Shown here in pieces: positions 43,838 to 53,495 of a stretch of 64,000 bases of DNA (the stretch's first letter is position 1; every line of letters begins with the position of its first letter). Source of the DNA: Bacteroidales bacterium (lineage in GTDB: Bacteria; Bacteroidota; Bacteroidia; Bacteroidales; Tenuifilaceae); contig DSBV01000053.1 of the NCBI GenBank assembly GCA_011045955.1, positions 1-64,000 of the forward strand, written 5' to 3'. Both the position numbers and the translations under genes were made by a program. The notes beneath the pieces were generated by a model that saw nothing but the letters and a program-made list of their open reading frames with translations, ran no database searches and was not told where the DNA came from.

Positions 43838-44623
43838 TTAATAACCATAAACGTGAATGCTTTGATTTGCAGACGGTAGGTAGTTTATCCCTAACCAGGT
43901 AATAAAAAGGACAATTAGGGAAAGAATCATCAACCTGGCTAAAAGTTTCTTTCGGGATGGGAAATATAAATGAACATGTATTACCAATAGGTAGAAAAAC
44001 CAAGTTATTAATGCCCATATCTCTTTGGGATCCCAAGCCCAGTAATTTCCCCATGCAATTTTAGCCCAGAAGGCTCCTAAAAGCATCCCAAAAGTTAAGA
44101 GTACAAAGCCTAAGTAGGTTAAGTTCATGGATTGTTTAAATTCAGTGTCAATAGAACCTTTAGTGTAAACACTCCACGCCACAGCGAGGCTGGCAGAAGC
44201 CAGCAATGCATAAGCAAGCATGTAGGATACAACATGGGGAATAAACCAAGGACTCTGCAAAGCAGGCATTAAAAATTTTCCATGATATTCAGGGTGAACT
44301 ATATCAACAATTAAAAAAACGGATGCCATTAGCAGCCCGATTATAAGCATATTCTTGCTACGATATAATTTAAAAACGCAGAGACTTACTACTGCTAAAA
44401 GAAATGAATACCAAATTCGGGTCTCAGCCATGGTACGCATGGGAGGTCGTTTAATATCAAGCCAGTAAAAAACAATGAATAAGCCCAAAATGGTTGTTGA
44501 TAATAGTGCTGAATACCAACTAAAGGTGTAACTTTTACCTGAATCTTTAAAACCGAAGAACAAAGAAAGCGCCTAAAGGGCTATCACTGCAAGGGCAGTA
44601 GGGACAAAAAAACTCCAAGCCAT
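43838..44623 (-). pseudogene. ccsA: Cytochrome c assembly protein CcsA/CcmC type, TAG at codon 17
   Basis: From ATG 44623 the frame gives MAWSFFVPTALAVIAL, then TAG (44575-44573), then continues intact to 43838. The body has the CcsA/CcmF haem-handling motif WGNYWAWDPKEIWALITWFFY with flanking histidines (YPEYHG-like HPEYHGK and LLVIHVHLYF) and eight membrane helices. It pairs with Ccs1 to deliver haem to apocytochromes such as NrfA and NrfH. The stop falls in the first helix. A TTG restart at 44563 could give a protein lacking ~20 residues. Either a recent nonsense change or a base error; the operon makes little sense without CcsA. Confidence 0.8.
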
Positions 44624-44626
44624 TTT

Positions 44627-45847
44627 TTATATTTTTACTGAATAAATGATAGCCATACCAATTCCACCCATAAGAATCATAGCAAACCCTATATAAACCA
44701 AAGTCATCCATGGGTCATAAACAACTTTAAATGAGCTGTATGTGGAGTCAGTACCGGCTATGTTGTCGTATGAATACTGGTAAACCCACCAACCGTCAAT
44801 ACGAATGGGCTTATTTACTTCTACAGTTCCCTGTATTACGGAACTTGATGCTTTAGAGTAAATCTTAACATTCGATCCAAAATATTTAGGTTCGGCAGGA
44901 AGCAATCTAAGCAATCTTCCATCGGGTAGATAAATCGATTTTTCAGGGGTGATTCTTGTTTGGTTTGAAATCCAACCCTGGGCTATACTATTCCCGCTCA
45001 AATCTAAAACATCAACCTTAGCTGCCGGGCCAGCATATGGAACTCCACGAGCATCAATATACGATGAGTCCATTGGGTATGCTTTGGGCAGGTATGAAAT
45101 AATACGGACTAAAAGATTATCAATTTTTATTTCTGGGCTCCTGGTCAAGTCGTAGTCGTGATTTGCTGAAAAAGATTTTTCACCAAATAATGCCAAGCGA
45201 GGTTGGTAAAATTCTGCCACGAATTTTTGTAACTCAATAGCTATGGGTAATTCAATATGGTTGCCTGATGAAGAAGTTCCATACCAAACCACCTCGTTGG
45301 GGTTAACCTGGACTGTTGCCTCTATTTTATCTGAATGTCCAAATAACCCGGCCGAAAAGCACAGCCAAAGTCCAAGATGATTTAGCGAAAAAACAATGTT
45401 TTTTATGGTAAAAGGGAAAATACGATTTAGTGTGGCTACACCCAGTGTGAAAAGTAAGAAGAATGACGGAATGAGAAAAATCCATGAGCTCAATAAATTA
45501 AAAAAAGCACCTGGTACTCCTGAACCTTGTGGGAATTGAGGAATTACCCCCATAGGAATTAAAACAAGAAGGAACAACACAATGGAAGGTATTGCCGCAT
45601 AAACCGAAGCGAACCAACGGTAAATCTTCGATTTTCGAAAAACGTATTTGATTATAAAAAGAAAAACGGCAAAACTTATCAGTAATATAGCATTTTTAGG
45701 GAAGGTTGGTTTGGGGATTTGGGCTATTGGCATAAAGAACTCAAGCAATATTGCCAAAAGAAGCAAGCCCAAAGCGATGGCAAAACCTTCTAAAACACCC
45801 CATGGTTGAACCCACAGGGGTTTATTAATTGTTGATTTAGTCATCAC
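44627..45847 (-). CDS. Cytochrome c biogenesis protein Ccs1/ResB
   Basis: A 406-residue ResB-like protein: three or four N-terminal membrane helices (WGVLEGFAIALGLLLLAILLEFFM, LLISFAVFLFIIKYVF), a large extracytoplasmic domain, and a final helix (MTLVYIGFAMILMGGIGMAIIYS). The NHLGLWLCFSAGLFG helix carries a candidate haem ligand His. With CcsA it forms the system II haem lyase. It lies between nrfA (6 bases) and ccsA (3 bases), so its client is NrfHA. Confidence 0.85.
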   Translation of the reverse strand: MMTKSTINKPLWVQPWGVLEGFAIALGLLLLAILLEFFMPIAQIPKPTFPKNAILLISFAVFLFIIKYVFRKSKIYRWFASVYAAIPSIVLFLLVLIPMGVIPQFPQGSGVPGAFFNLLSSWIFLIPSFFLLFTLGVATLNRIFPFTIKNIVFSLNHLGLWLCFSAGLFGHSDKIEATVQVNPNEVVWYGTSSSGNHIELPIAIELQKFVAEFYQPRLALFGEKSFSANHDYDLTRSPEIKIDNLLVRIISYLPKAYPMDSSYIDARGVPYAGPAAKVDVLDLSGNSIAQGWISNQTRITPEKSIYLPDGRLLRLLPAEPKYFGSNVKIYSKASSSVIQGTVEVNKPIRIDGWWVYQYSYDNIAGTDSTYSSFKVVYDPWMTLVYIGFAMILMGGIGMAIIYSVKI

Positions 45848-45853
45848 AAAAAT

Positions 45854-47365
45854 TTACATAATACGTTCAGGCATGGGCATTTTTTGTTCACGTTCTTTTG
45901 CTTCTTTAAGCCACTGGGGTAAACGTTCTTTTTTCCACGCCTCTTTTTCTTGTTTCAGTTTTTTAAAATCGATACCCACATAGGCTTGAGCTTTTTCTTT
46001 TGATGAAATATCGGGCATGGGAACGGGCTCGTTGTATCCTAACGATGCTAAAACTCTGGAGAGTAGCAGGCGTGCTTCAGAGGCTTTCTCTATTCCATCG
46101 GCAATTATTCGCATGCTCTCAAGGGGTGCATGAAACGATGCTCCATGGCTTGCAGCCACGAAATCCCAGCGCCATTGAGCTTGCCTGATTAATTTAAGTA
46201 TGGGCTCCATCATTTTCTCATTGGCACCTTTGTCCCAGGCGTATTTTGCCTCTATATGAGCTTTTACAAGGAGATCCTCTAAAGCAATTTTCTGGTGATG
46301 TACCTTATCCTGTCTCTCATACACATTTTTGATTAAAGTTTCTTTGCTTTGTTTATGACAAACCATACACGATGCCTCCATGTTGTTTAGGGGGCTTTGA
46401 ACCTTATGGTCGGTAATTTTTTGGCTACCCTCGGTTACGTATGGCATGTGGCAATCGGCACATGATACTCCCCGCTGGTAGTGAATGGAATGTTGGAAAA
46501 GTTCAAAATCGGGGTGCTGAGCCTTTATGATTGGAGTTTTGCTTAAGGGGTGAATCCAGTCAGCAAATGCGTATTCGTCGTAGTACTTCTCAATGTCTTC
46601 AACGTTAAGTCCTTTATCCCAAGGGAAAGTTAAATATTTACCATCGCCTTTAAAGTAGTACTCCGAATGGCACTGGGCGCACACCATAGTGCGCATTTTA
46701 TTTAACGGCAACGACTCAACATTCTTACCCATGCGCTCATAAGCCTCTTTTAATGGAATTTGGAACAGGCGTAGAGTCATATCGCTAGGATTGTGGCAAT
46801 TTGCACAACCAATAGGATTTACTATTTCCGAGAGCATGGCCGACCACTTTGTTTTATAGAAATCGGCTGGCGACATTTGAGTTATGACCCTTGCAACATC
46901 GGGGCCCTTGCAGGCCCAGCAAGTTGAATTTTGAGGGCCTTCATTTTCGTTGGCTGGGGTACCAGTACGCAACGTATTGTGAACATCAACTATAGAGTAT
47001 ACATGACCTCTTGCCTGATTATAATCTTTTGAAAAGGAATAGCCGGCAAAGAGGATAACAAGTCTTGGGTCTTCGTTAAGTAAATCGCGAAAAGCGCTTC
47101 CGCCATACTTTGAGCGAAAAAGGGTATCGGACATCTGGGAGTAGGTTTGGTATTCGCGTGGGAATGCTAACCCCCAGGCTTCATTGCGGGGCTCAAATTC
47201 ATCAATCTTATACCTTGGAATATTCATTAGGTTTGCTTCGGTTCGCCGCTGAACAATGCTGGCAGCCAGTAAGCCAAGAACAAAAACAATAATCGTTGTT
47301 CCCAGAAATAGTGCCCATCCAATCCATGGATTTTTGGCAATTTTTTCACTTAACGGAGTTTTCAT
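45854..47365 (-). CDS. nrfA: Ammonia-forming cytochrome c nitrite reductase, catalytic subunit
   Basis: Pentahaem enzyme reducing nitrite to ammonium with six electrons; also reduces NO and hydroxylamine. All five haem sites are visible: the active-site CWACK (149-153) and CANCH (187-191), CAQCH (229-233), CADCH (302-306) and CMVCH (333-337). HPDFELFQHSIH after residue 283 supplies distal haem and active-site histidines. 503 residues is normal. An uncleaved N-terminal helix anchors it at the periplasmic side. Receives electrons from NrfH, encoded 19 bases upstream. Confidence 0.96.
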   Translation of the reverse strand: MKTPLSEKIAKNPWIGWALFLGTTIIVFVLGLLAASIVQRRTEANLMNIPRYKIDEFEPRNEAWGLAFPREYQTYSQMSDTLFRSKYGGSAFRDLLNEDPRLVILFAGYSFSKDYNQARGHVYSIVDVHNTLRTGTPANENEGPQNSTCWACKGPDVARVITQMSPADFYKTKWSAMLSEIVNPIGCANCHNPSDMTLRLFQIPLKEAYERMGKNVESLPLNKMRTMVCAQCHSEYYFKGDGKYLTFPWDKGLNVEDIEKYYDEYAFADWIHPLSKTPIIKAQHPDFELFQHSIHYQRGVSCADCHMPYVTEGSQKITDHKVQSPLNNMEASCMVCHKQSKETLIKNVYERQDKVHHQKIALEDLLVKAHIEAKYAWDKGANEKMMEPILKLIRQAQWRWDFVAASHGASFHAPLESMRIIADGIEKASEARLLLSRVLASLGYNEPVPMPDISSKEKAQAYVGIDFKKLKQEKEAWKKERLPQWLKEAKEREQKMPMPERIM

Positions 47366-47384
47366 GTTGGTATAGGTTTAATAT

Positions 47385-47972
47385 CTATTTAATCAGTTTC
47401 TTTAACCAGTTAGGGGTGTCAGTTTTAGGCACTGGGGCAGTACCAAATGGTGTTGCGGAAAGACTTTTTACAGTGCCATGGGGTACCTCGCGGTGACAAT
47501 CCCAGCAACGTTTCCCATTACCGGCAAGTATTGCATCTAAATCGACATTGGCTTTAACCATGGCAGTAAGATCCCCATGGCAGCGTATGCAGTTTTCCTG
47601 AACCACTTTTTGCCCAGGTTTATGCATGTAAATGGTTTGGGGGTAAGTGTTAAGAGTAAAGATGGTGGCATGCCGTAATCCATCATTTGCCTTAAAGTAG
47701 TACTTTCGGAAAATATTGTCGTGTGGTACATGACAATCGTTGCAGGTGGCATGTTCCCTATGCGAGGAGTGATGCCAGGTTACATATTGAGGTCGCATAA
47801 TATGACAATTCACACAGGTTGCAGGCTCGTCGGACAAATACGACCATGCCCTGGATGTGTAAAAAACAAACAATCCTGTACCAGTAAAAATACCCGCCAA
47901 TACAATAACTGGCACTCGCCAGTTTGGCGGGGGTTGAAAAAGTTTTAGTGTCTGCTTAACCCATTTGAACAT
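47385..47972 (-). CDS. nrfH: NrfH tetrahaem quinol dehydrogenase subunit
   Basis: A 195-residue NapC/NirT-family cytochrome passing electrons from menaquinol to NrfA. One N-terminal helix (VPVIVLAGIFTGTGLFVFYTS) and four haem sites: CVNCH (53-57), CNDCH (77-81), CIRCH (128-132) and CWDCH (156-160). I chose the start at 47972 because MFKWVKQTLKLF is the usual beginning; an in-frame ATG 15 codons upstream overlaps the preceding gene by 4 bases and is the alternative. Forms the membrane complex with NrfA. Confidence 0.92.
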   Translation of the reverse strand: MFKWVKQTLKLFQPPPNWRVPVIVLAGIFTGTGLFVFYTSRAWSYLSDEPATCVNCHIMRPQYVTWHHSSHREHATCNDCHVPHDNIFRKYYFKANDGLRHATIFTLNTYPQTIYMHKPGQKVVQENCIRCHGDLTAMVKANVDLDAILAGNGKRCWDCHREVPHGTVKSLSATPFGTAPVPKTDTPNWLKKLIK

Positions 47973-48013
47973 ATCGATGTTTTTTTCAAATTTAGGTAAT
48001 ATGAAGCTTAGAA

Positions 48014-49519
48014 TCAATTCAAATATTTACGTTTATACCACATCATAAAGCCCGATAATACTACTACCACAAGGGAAATGCCTGCTAATGGAACCACCAA
48101 GGTGTAAATGTCGCCAAGCATAAAGCTGAAAATTCGACCGGTGTGGATTTCTTGAGCCAGATTCCACAGCGGAAATTTGAAAGCATTTGCAACGGTTGAT
48201 GGCATTGGAATAGCCGGTTCTGAATGATGCAAAGCAACCATCCCTTTATCGTAATCGAACATGTATTCTAACCCTGTAATTTGAGCGTACCCCGATACCA
48301 AATTTTTGCCTAATGGTTTTCGAAGGCCGTTTTCTTTTCTATGCAGGTTGCCAGTTATGTAGTTGAACGTTTCACCAGTGTCGGGGTTCCAACGAAATAA
48401 ACCGCTAAAACTACCAACCAAAAAATATCCATCACTCAGGGGCTTAAGTACATTTACACCCATTACGCTAACAGGGGGCTGTGTGGAAAACTTTACCATA
48501 GGTTTTGAAAAATCGTTGCAATGGTAAAAGCCATCGGATGTTGCCAGGATAAACCTGTTTCGGTATTTGTCAAACACCAAATCTCTTAACTTATCGTGCC
48601 AGTAGTAACTATTTAAGACCGATTTATTGTTTAAAGTGATATTGCCATTGGCAATTAAAAGCAAAAAAGGTGGTCGCAAAAATGCACCTGTTAATCCCGA
48701 TACTATTAGCAGTAAACTTGCTATGGATCCAATTTTTAGATGCCATTGATACGAGAACCGGGTGGTGCGTTTTAGTTTATGGAACCTGAATCGCTCATGG
48801 TACCTTTTGATAATTTTTGGGGATAAAAAGTAGATAATACCTGTAATGCTTAAGAATATTATGACCAAAGCAACCAAATCGGCTAATAATCGTCCGGGAA
48901 TTCCAAAAATCTCGCCGCTATGAATATTCCAGAAAAGCCGGAAGGTTGAAATTTCTTTTTTGGCACCTAGAGGGGCTTTCAAATCGATTGGCGTAAACTG
49001 CAGGGTTTGTGCCGATGTGTAATATATTGTATTACGTGTTGTAATGTATATAATTGATTCGACTACCTCAATTGAGGTGCAGAATTCATCGCCTTGGGGT
49101 AGGTGTAACTTTACCCAACGATTCGCCCCTTTGCCAAGCCAGTACAAACCGAAACGGGTTGCAGCAAGTATCCCGTTTGGGGTTACCTCTAGGTCAAAAA
49201 TCTTTCTGTAATCGCTCCCTTCTGGGATACCATCCATCAAGGGTTGCCAGTTCTCAAGACTGCTGTTGGTAAGCCAAATTCCACCTCCCCCATAAAGGAT
49301 GATAGAATCAGAGTTAATGGTTCTTGCTCCTTTTACCGGTCCCAGGTTCCAGTTTTTTAACTGGTAGCTCTTAGGTAAATACTTGCGATTGATATCAATA
49401 TGGGCAATGGTTTTCCGGTGATTCATCAAAACTCCCGAAATGGCAAAAAGCAAAAAGAACAATGTAAAAACTAAAGCGGGCCATTTGTGGTACTTCCGCA
49501 GAGTACTATAAAAACTCAT
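48014..49519 (-). CDS. PepSY-domain membrane protein in the nrf operon
   Basis: 501 residues with about four membrane helices: an N-terminal one (WPALVFTLFFLLFAISGVLMNH), two central ones and a C-terminal one (LVVPLAGISLVVVVLSGFMMWYKRKY). The first and the third carry the FxxxGxxxxH-type motif of PepSY-associated membrane proteins, some of which are haem-binding reductases. A large extracytoplasmic region reads like beta-propeller repeats (GILAATRFGLYWLG, RFILATSDGFYHCN, YFLVGSFSGLFRWN). Its position directly before nrfH suggests a role in electron supply or assembly, but that is inference. Confidence 0.75.
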   Translation of the reverse strand: MSFYSTLRKYHKWPALVFTLFFLLFAISGVLMNHRKTIAHIDINRKYLPKSYQLKNWNLGPVKGARTINSDSIILYGGGGIWLTNSSLENWQPLMDGIPEGSDYRKIFDLEVTPNGILAATRFGLYWLGKGANRWVKLHLPQGDEFCTSIEVVESIIYITTRNTIYYTSAQTLQFTPIDLKAPLGAKKEISTFRLFWNIHSGEIFGIPGRLLADLVALVIIFLSITGIIYFLSPKIIKRYHERFRFHKLKRTTRFSYQWHLKIGSIASLLLIVSGLTGAFLRPPFLLLIANGNITLNNKSVLNSYYWHDKLRDLVFDKYRNRFILATSDGFYHCNDFSKPMVKFSTQPPVSVMGVNVLKPLSDGYFLVGSFSGLFRWNPDTGETFNYITGNLHRKENGLRKPLGKNLVSGYAQITGLEYMFDYDKGMVALHHSEPAIPMPSTVANAFKFPLWNLAQEIHTGRIFSFMLGDIYTLVVPLAGISLVVVVLSGFMMWYKRKYLN

Positions 49520-49552
49520 TAAAGCAAAAGGCTTTTTCTTTCAGAAAACTGT

Positions 49553-50074
49553 TTACGGTTTGTAGAAGTAGATGTTAAAGTGTTCATCGTCAATCTTTTC
49601 TACCCAATGTTTTATTCCCAAACTCGAAGCCTTATCAATTAGAGGTGCAGTAATAAATGGGGCAACTACTTTGTAGATTTTATCGGAACTCAGGTCGTTT
49701 AAATCGGCCATAACTTGGTTAACTGGTTGTTCGCCAGCCTGTAACATCACCCTTACATCAATTTCTGAGGCTACTTTGTTTGAATCGAACCATTGGGGTT
49801 TTTGAGTGGTGAACTCCATTTCATCGGCACCCTCCAGCAAATCTTGGCCAACGGTTTTCCTTAGGACATTAATAAGTTCCTCAACCTTAACATTTCCTAT
49901 TGCTGCAACTTGCTGGAGTGTTGCAACACGTGCAACCGTTTTCCTCAGAACTGGGTTTTTTAGCTTTTCAAAAGCTGGCACATACCCAATAAGCACCTCC
50001 TCGAGTTGCGGGTATGCTTCAATTAGTTGCAAAACCTTGGTTTTAGGCGTTATGATGAGTTTGCTTTTGTCCAT
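49553..50074 (-). CDS. DUF1858 + DUF2249 domain protein
   Basis: A 173-residue protein: an N-terminal DUF1858 helical domain (ITPKTKVLQLIEAYPQLEEVLI) and a C-terminal DUF2249 domain (IDVRVMLQAGEQPVNQVMADL, GIKHWVEKIDDEHFNIYFYK). Such proteins occur beside hemerythrin-like and Ric/ScdA-like proteins in nitric-oxide-responsive clusters of anaerobes. The gene starts 3 bases after the DUF438 gene stop, so the two are co-expressed. Confidence 0.85.
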   Translation of the reverse strand: MDKSKLIITPKTKVLQLIEAYPQLEEVLIGYVPAFEKLKNPVLRKTVARVATLQQVAAIGNVKVEELINVLRKTVGQDLLEGADEMEFTTQKPQWFDSNKVASEIDVRVMLQAGEQPVNQVMADLNDLSSDKIYKVVAPFITAPLIDKASSLGIKHWVEKIDDEHFNIYFYKP

Positions 50075-50076
50075 GG

Positions 50077-51309
50077 CTATTTGGAATATGATAAAATACG
50101 TTGTTCACCTTCAAGCTTGCGATACACGGAAACATTGTGCGAAACCTCCAAAACGCCAAGGTATTCGCCTTTCTCGTTTCGTAATGCAAAGTACTCGATA
50201 TGTATTAGGTTGCCACCAATATTAATCCAGAAGGGGGCTCTTGAAGCCTTGCCGCTTTTAAAGTCCTCAACAATTTTATCAACAATGTGTGCGCTGGCAG
50301 GGGGATGGCAAAGCCTTACATCGCGGTTAAGGATGGCCCTGTTACGCTGGAATATTCTTTCGGGGCTTTGTGAGAAATACTTAACTTTATCGTTTTTGTC
50401 AACAAATGTAATATCAACTGGCAATGTGTTAAGGATTGCCATGAGTTCTTCCACTGAGAAACTACCCGTTGGGAGTTGAATGTTTTCGCCCATTTTGTTT
50501 AACTCCTGAAGCTCACTGCTTTCAACCCACGATGGTTTCCATTTTGTAGGAGGGTCGTATAGGCAAAAGCCTATTTCAAGCTGTTGCTTATGAATCTCGT
50601 ACCAGTCAACTTCAGTAAGTTTATCCAAGGCCATGGGGAAAAGGATTTCTTCCTCCTTGGTAGTCATTTCCATAACACCTTTAATGGCAGGGCGAAGAAC
50701 AATTTCGCTTGAGGCAATTAGTTCGTCGCGTGATATCCCTTCGGTTTGCAGGAGTTCAATTGAACCTTTAATAAGTTCTCGTATTTCATCATGTTTCCCC
50801 CACATAACTTTTGGAGGCCCGGTAATGCCCTGCTTTTCAAGAAATGGGAAAAGTAGGTATTCCTTTCGCTGATAGTGCTTATCTACATCAAATAGAGCGT
50901 TAAACTGTCCCCTAAGTTTGAGCACCAATTTTGGTATATCACCTGCCTCGTTTGACTCAAGTTCCCTAAGCGATTGGTTAATGGATTGGCAAAGCTGGTT
51001 GAGTTCTTTATTTTCCTTAATGAACACATCAACAGGGTGACCATCAGGTATTTTCTTAACCGTTGTAAGATCGATATTCCCCTTCAGTACTGCTGAGTGT
51101 ACATCGCAAAGTTTCAGGACTTCCTGTTCTGGTAACCCTTCGCTAATCAATTCCTGCTCAACCTCTACTACCTCGCCATAGGGGATATTAGTAAGGCTTT
51201 GTATCAATTCCTGACGCACTTCCTGTTCTGAGTCGCCTTTATGTAACCGGAGAATGAGTTCTTTGAGTTTTTTCTTCCTGTTTTCGGAGTTATTAATTAG
51301 TTCGCTCAT
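50077..51309 (-). CDS. DUF438/hemerythrin-like/PAS protein, probable NO or O2 sensor
   Basis: 410 residues. N-terminal DUF438 (residues ~10-75, with LPEQEVLKLCDVHS), a hemerythrin-like HHE domain (~90-225, His/Glu ligands in HYQRKEYLLFPFLE, WGKHDEIRELI and KEEEILFPMAL) and a C-terminal PAS domain (~285-400; LPVDITFVDKNDKVKYFS, EYLGVLEVSHNVSVYR). The di-iron site could react with NO or oxygen; no DNA-binding or enzymatic output domain is present. First gene of the transcript leading to nrfHA, with a -7 box and an FNR-type palindrome upstream. Confidence 0.88.
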   Translation of the reverse strand: MSELINNSENRKKKLKELILRLHKGDSEQEVRQELIQSLTNIPYGEVVEVEQELISEGLPEQEVLKLCDVHSAVLKGNIDLTTVKKIPDGHPVDVFIKENKELNQLCQSINQSLRELESNEAGDIPKLVLKLRGQFNALFDVDKHYQRKEYLLFPFLEKQGITGPPKVMWGKHDEIRELIKGSIELLQTEGISRDELIASSEIVLRPAIKGVMEMTTKEEEILFPMALDKLTEVDWYEIHKQQLEIGFCLYDPPTKWKPSWVESSELQELNKMGENIQLPTGSFSVEELMAILNTLPVDITFVDKNDKVKYFSQSPERIFQRNRAILNRDVRLCHPPASAHIVDKIVEDFKSGKASRAPFWINIGGNLIHIEYFALRNEKGEYLGVLEVSHNVSVYRKLEGEQRILSYSK

Positions 51310-51319
51310 GTTTTTTTTT

Positions 51320-51327
51320 CAAAGTTA
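51320..51327 (-). promoter_or_regulatory. -7 element of the DUF438-nrf operon
   Basis: TAACTTTG on the minus strand, exact consensus, 11 bases before the DUF438 start. Predicted RNA start near 51314. Confidence 0.6.
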
Positions 51328-51355
51328 GAAATAGAATAAGCGCAAAACAAGAGAA

Positions 51356-51369
51356 TTGATAAATATCAA
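51356..51369. promoter_or_regulatory. FNR/CRP-type palindrome upstream of the DUF438-nrf operon
   Basis: TTGATAAATATCAA, exactly TTGAT-N4-ATCAA. Its centre is about 48 bases upstream of the predicted RNA start, near the usual activator position of CRP/FNR proteins. Confidence 0.6.
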
Positions 51370-51732
51370 CTATTCCTTAATCATGGTTAAAACCATTTTA
51401 AACTTTTCCTCAGCCTGAAGCGCATGAGGTATGTTTGCAGGCATAATTATTGTTTCGCCTGCAACTAGTTGGTGTGGTGTTCCACCAATTATTATTGTGG
51501 CTTTTCCTTCAATAACTTGAACAACGGCATCGAAAGGTGCTGTGTGCTCGCTTAGACCCTCACCTTTATAGAATGCAAATAGCGAGATGTTTCCCGTTGG
51601 CCGCTTTAGCACGTTTTTGCTTACTATACCACCATTGCTGTATTCAACCTCATTTATAAAGTTGAATTTTTGTCCCTTGGGAAATTCATTCATTAAGTTC
51701 ATAGCTGTTTGGATTAGAGTTAATTTGTGCAT
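51370..51732 (-). CDS. Cupin-domain protein
   Basis: A 120-residue cupin. Motif 1 is in GEGLSEHTAPFDAVVQVIEGKATI (one His, then Phe-Asp) and motif 2 in GETIIMPANIPHAL. I chose the ATG at 51732, which lies after the hcp terminator; the longer frame from 51786 would overlap hcp and include the terminator hairpin. A later ATG (51702 or 51693) is possible. Small cupins next to hcp are common in anaerobes; function unknown. Confidence 0.8.
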   Translation of the reverse strand: MHKLTLIQTAMNLMNEFPKGQKFNFINEVEYSNGGIVSKNVLKRPTGNISLFAFYKGEGLSEHTAPFDAVVQVIEGKATIIIGGTPHQLVAGETIIMPANIPHALQAEEKFKMVLTMIKE

Positions 51733-51743
51733 AATTGAAAAAT

Positions 51744-51771
51744 AACCCAGCCGTAATACATACGGCTGGGA
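51744..51771 (-). terminator. Intrinsic terminator after hcp
   Basis: CCCAGCCGTA (51747-51756) pairs perfectly with TACGGCTGGG (51762-51771) over a 5-base loop. On the minus strand it is followed by TTATTTTTC. It separates hcp from the cupin. Confidence 0.8.
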
Positions 51772-51778
51772 AAGAGGG

Positions 51779-53425
51779 TTAGCCAACCATTAGCTTAATG
51801 TCTTCATCTACATTAGTTATTCCACCAATTCCAAAGTTCTCAACCAAAACCTTTGCCACATTGGGTGAGAGGAATGCAGGAAGTGTTGGGCCAATGTGAA
51901 TGTTCTTTACTCCCAGGTAGAGTAGTGCCAGTAGAACAATCACTGCCTTTTGCTCGTACCAGGCTATGTTGTAGGCAATGGGGAGTTCATTAATATCACT
52001 AAGCTGGAATATCTCTTTTAGCTTAAGGGCGATAACTGCCAATGAGTATGAATCGTTGCATTGGCCGGCATCAAGTACTCGTGGAATTCCATCTATATCG
52101 CCCAAAGGCAGTTTGTTGTAGCGATATTTTGCGCAACCTGCAGTGAGGATAATAGTATCCTTTGGTAGTTTTTCGGCAAACTCGGTGTAGTAGTTGCGAA
52201 CCTTCATGCGGCCATCGCATCCGGCCATTACGATAAACTTACGAATAGCTCCCGATTTTACAGCATCAACTACCTTGTCGGCCAGGGCAAACACCTGTTC
52301 GTGAGCAAATCCGCCGATAATTTCGCCCTTCTCTATCTCAACAGGAGGTTTGCAACGCTTTGCGTGCTCAATGATTGCGCTGAAATCCTTTGGTTTTCCA
52401 TTCTCCCTATCGGGGATGTGTTTTGCGCCTTCAAGGCCAGTTGCACCGGTTGTGTAAATCCTATCCTTATAGCTGGCGTTGGCAAGTGGTGGAACAATAC
52501 AGTTAGTGGTAAACAGGATTGGGCCATTGAACGACTCAAAATCCTCGCGTTGGTGCCACCAGCTGCTTCCGTAGTTTCCCACAAAGTGTTTGTATTTCTT
52601 AAAAGCAGGATAGTAGTTGGCGGGTAGCATCTCGCTATGGGTGTAAACATCAACCCCAGTACCCTCGGTTTGGGCTAATAACTCTTCCATGTCCTTTAGG
52701 TCGTGACCGCTGATTAGGATTCCCGGATTGTTGCGAACGCCAAGGTTTACCTTGGTGATTTCAGGGTTACCGTAGCTGGTGGTATTGGCCTTATCGAGCA
52801 GCGCCATGGTTTGCACACCATACTTTCCGGTTTCAAGGGTGAGCGCAACCAACTCATCGGCATTCAAATTCTTTGTAATATCGGCCATGGCCTTTTGCAT
52901 GAATGCGTATACAGTGGTGTCCTCAAAGCCAAGGTTGTAGGCATGCTCGGCATAGGCTGCCATCCCTTTAATGCCGTAGGTAATCAGCTCCTTAAGTGAA
53001 CGGATATCTTCGTTGGCTTCGTTCAGAATACCCACAGTGGCAGCTTTAGCATCAAACTCTTCGGGCTTACCTTCCCAAGTGCATCCCTCAAAGGTGGAGT
53101 CAACCTTTACCCCTTTCTTTTGGGCTTCATCGCGCAGCATGTTACGAATCTCTATGGCCTTTTCAACACGCTTTGAAATGGCTGCCTTATCAAAATTGGC
53201 ATTGGTAATGGTGGAGAATAAGCTATCGAAGACAAACTTGTTAACAATAGGGCTTTCGTATCCCTTTTGCTCGCGGAGCGCTGAACTGTAAACGCAAATC
53301 CCCTTGGTTACAAAGAGCAAGAGATCCATCATGTTAGAAAGATCGTCGTTTTTACCGCAAACTCCCTTGATTGTGCAGCCAACCCCTTTGGCTGCTTCCT
53401 GGCATTGATAACAAAACATACTCAT
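51779..53425 (-). CDS. hcp: Hydroxylamine reductase / hybrid cluster protein
   Basis: A 548-residue Hcp. The N-terminal cubane cluster site is [13 protein letters not shown] followed by TIKGVCG (C-x2-C-x8-C-x5-C). Hybrid-cluster ligands are in [52 protein letters not shown] and the C-terminal domain. The protein reduces NO to N2O and hydroxylamine to ammonium and acts in nitrosative defence in anaerobes. It is placed behind the 4Fe-4S protein gene (70 bases) and ends in a terminator. Cytoplasmic. Confidence 0.96.
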   Translation of the reverse strand: MSMFCYQCQEAAKGVGCTIKGVCGKNDDLSNMMDLLLFVTKGICVYSSALREQKGYESPIVNKFVFDSLFSTITNANFDKAAISKRVEKAIEIRNMLRDEAQKKGVKVDSTFEGCTWEGKPEEFDAKAATVGILNEANEDIRSLKELITYGIKGMAAYAEHAYNLGFEDTTVYAFMQKAMADITKNLNADELVALTLETGKYGVQTMALLDKANTTSYGNPEITKVNLGVRNNPGILISGHDLKDMEELLAQTEGTGVDVYTHSEMLPANYYPAFKKYKHFVGNYGSSWWHQREDFESFNGPILFTTNCIVPPLANASYKDRIYTTGATGLEGAKHIPDRENGKPKDFSAIIEHAKRCKPPVEIEKGEIIGGFAHEQVFALADKVVDAVKSGAIRKFIVMAGCDGRMKVRNYYTEFAEKLPKDTIILTAGCAKYRYNKLPLGDIDGIPRVLDAGQCNDSYSLAVIALKLKEIFQLSDINELPIAYNIAWYEQKAVIVLLALLYLGVKNIHIGPTLPAFLSPNVAKVLVENFGIGGITNVDEDIKLMVG

Positions 53426-53495
53426 AGTTTGATTGTTTTTAGTAAATAGTTAAATGTAGCTAGTGAATTATTGTTTTTTGTTGATTATTTGCTGA

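Noticed and set aside
10837-44575. Reassigned TAG codon (seen in two genes)
   Set aside because: TAA and TGA also interrupt genes, and long genes lack in-frame TAG, so there is no consistent recoding.
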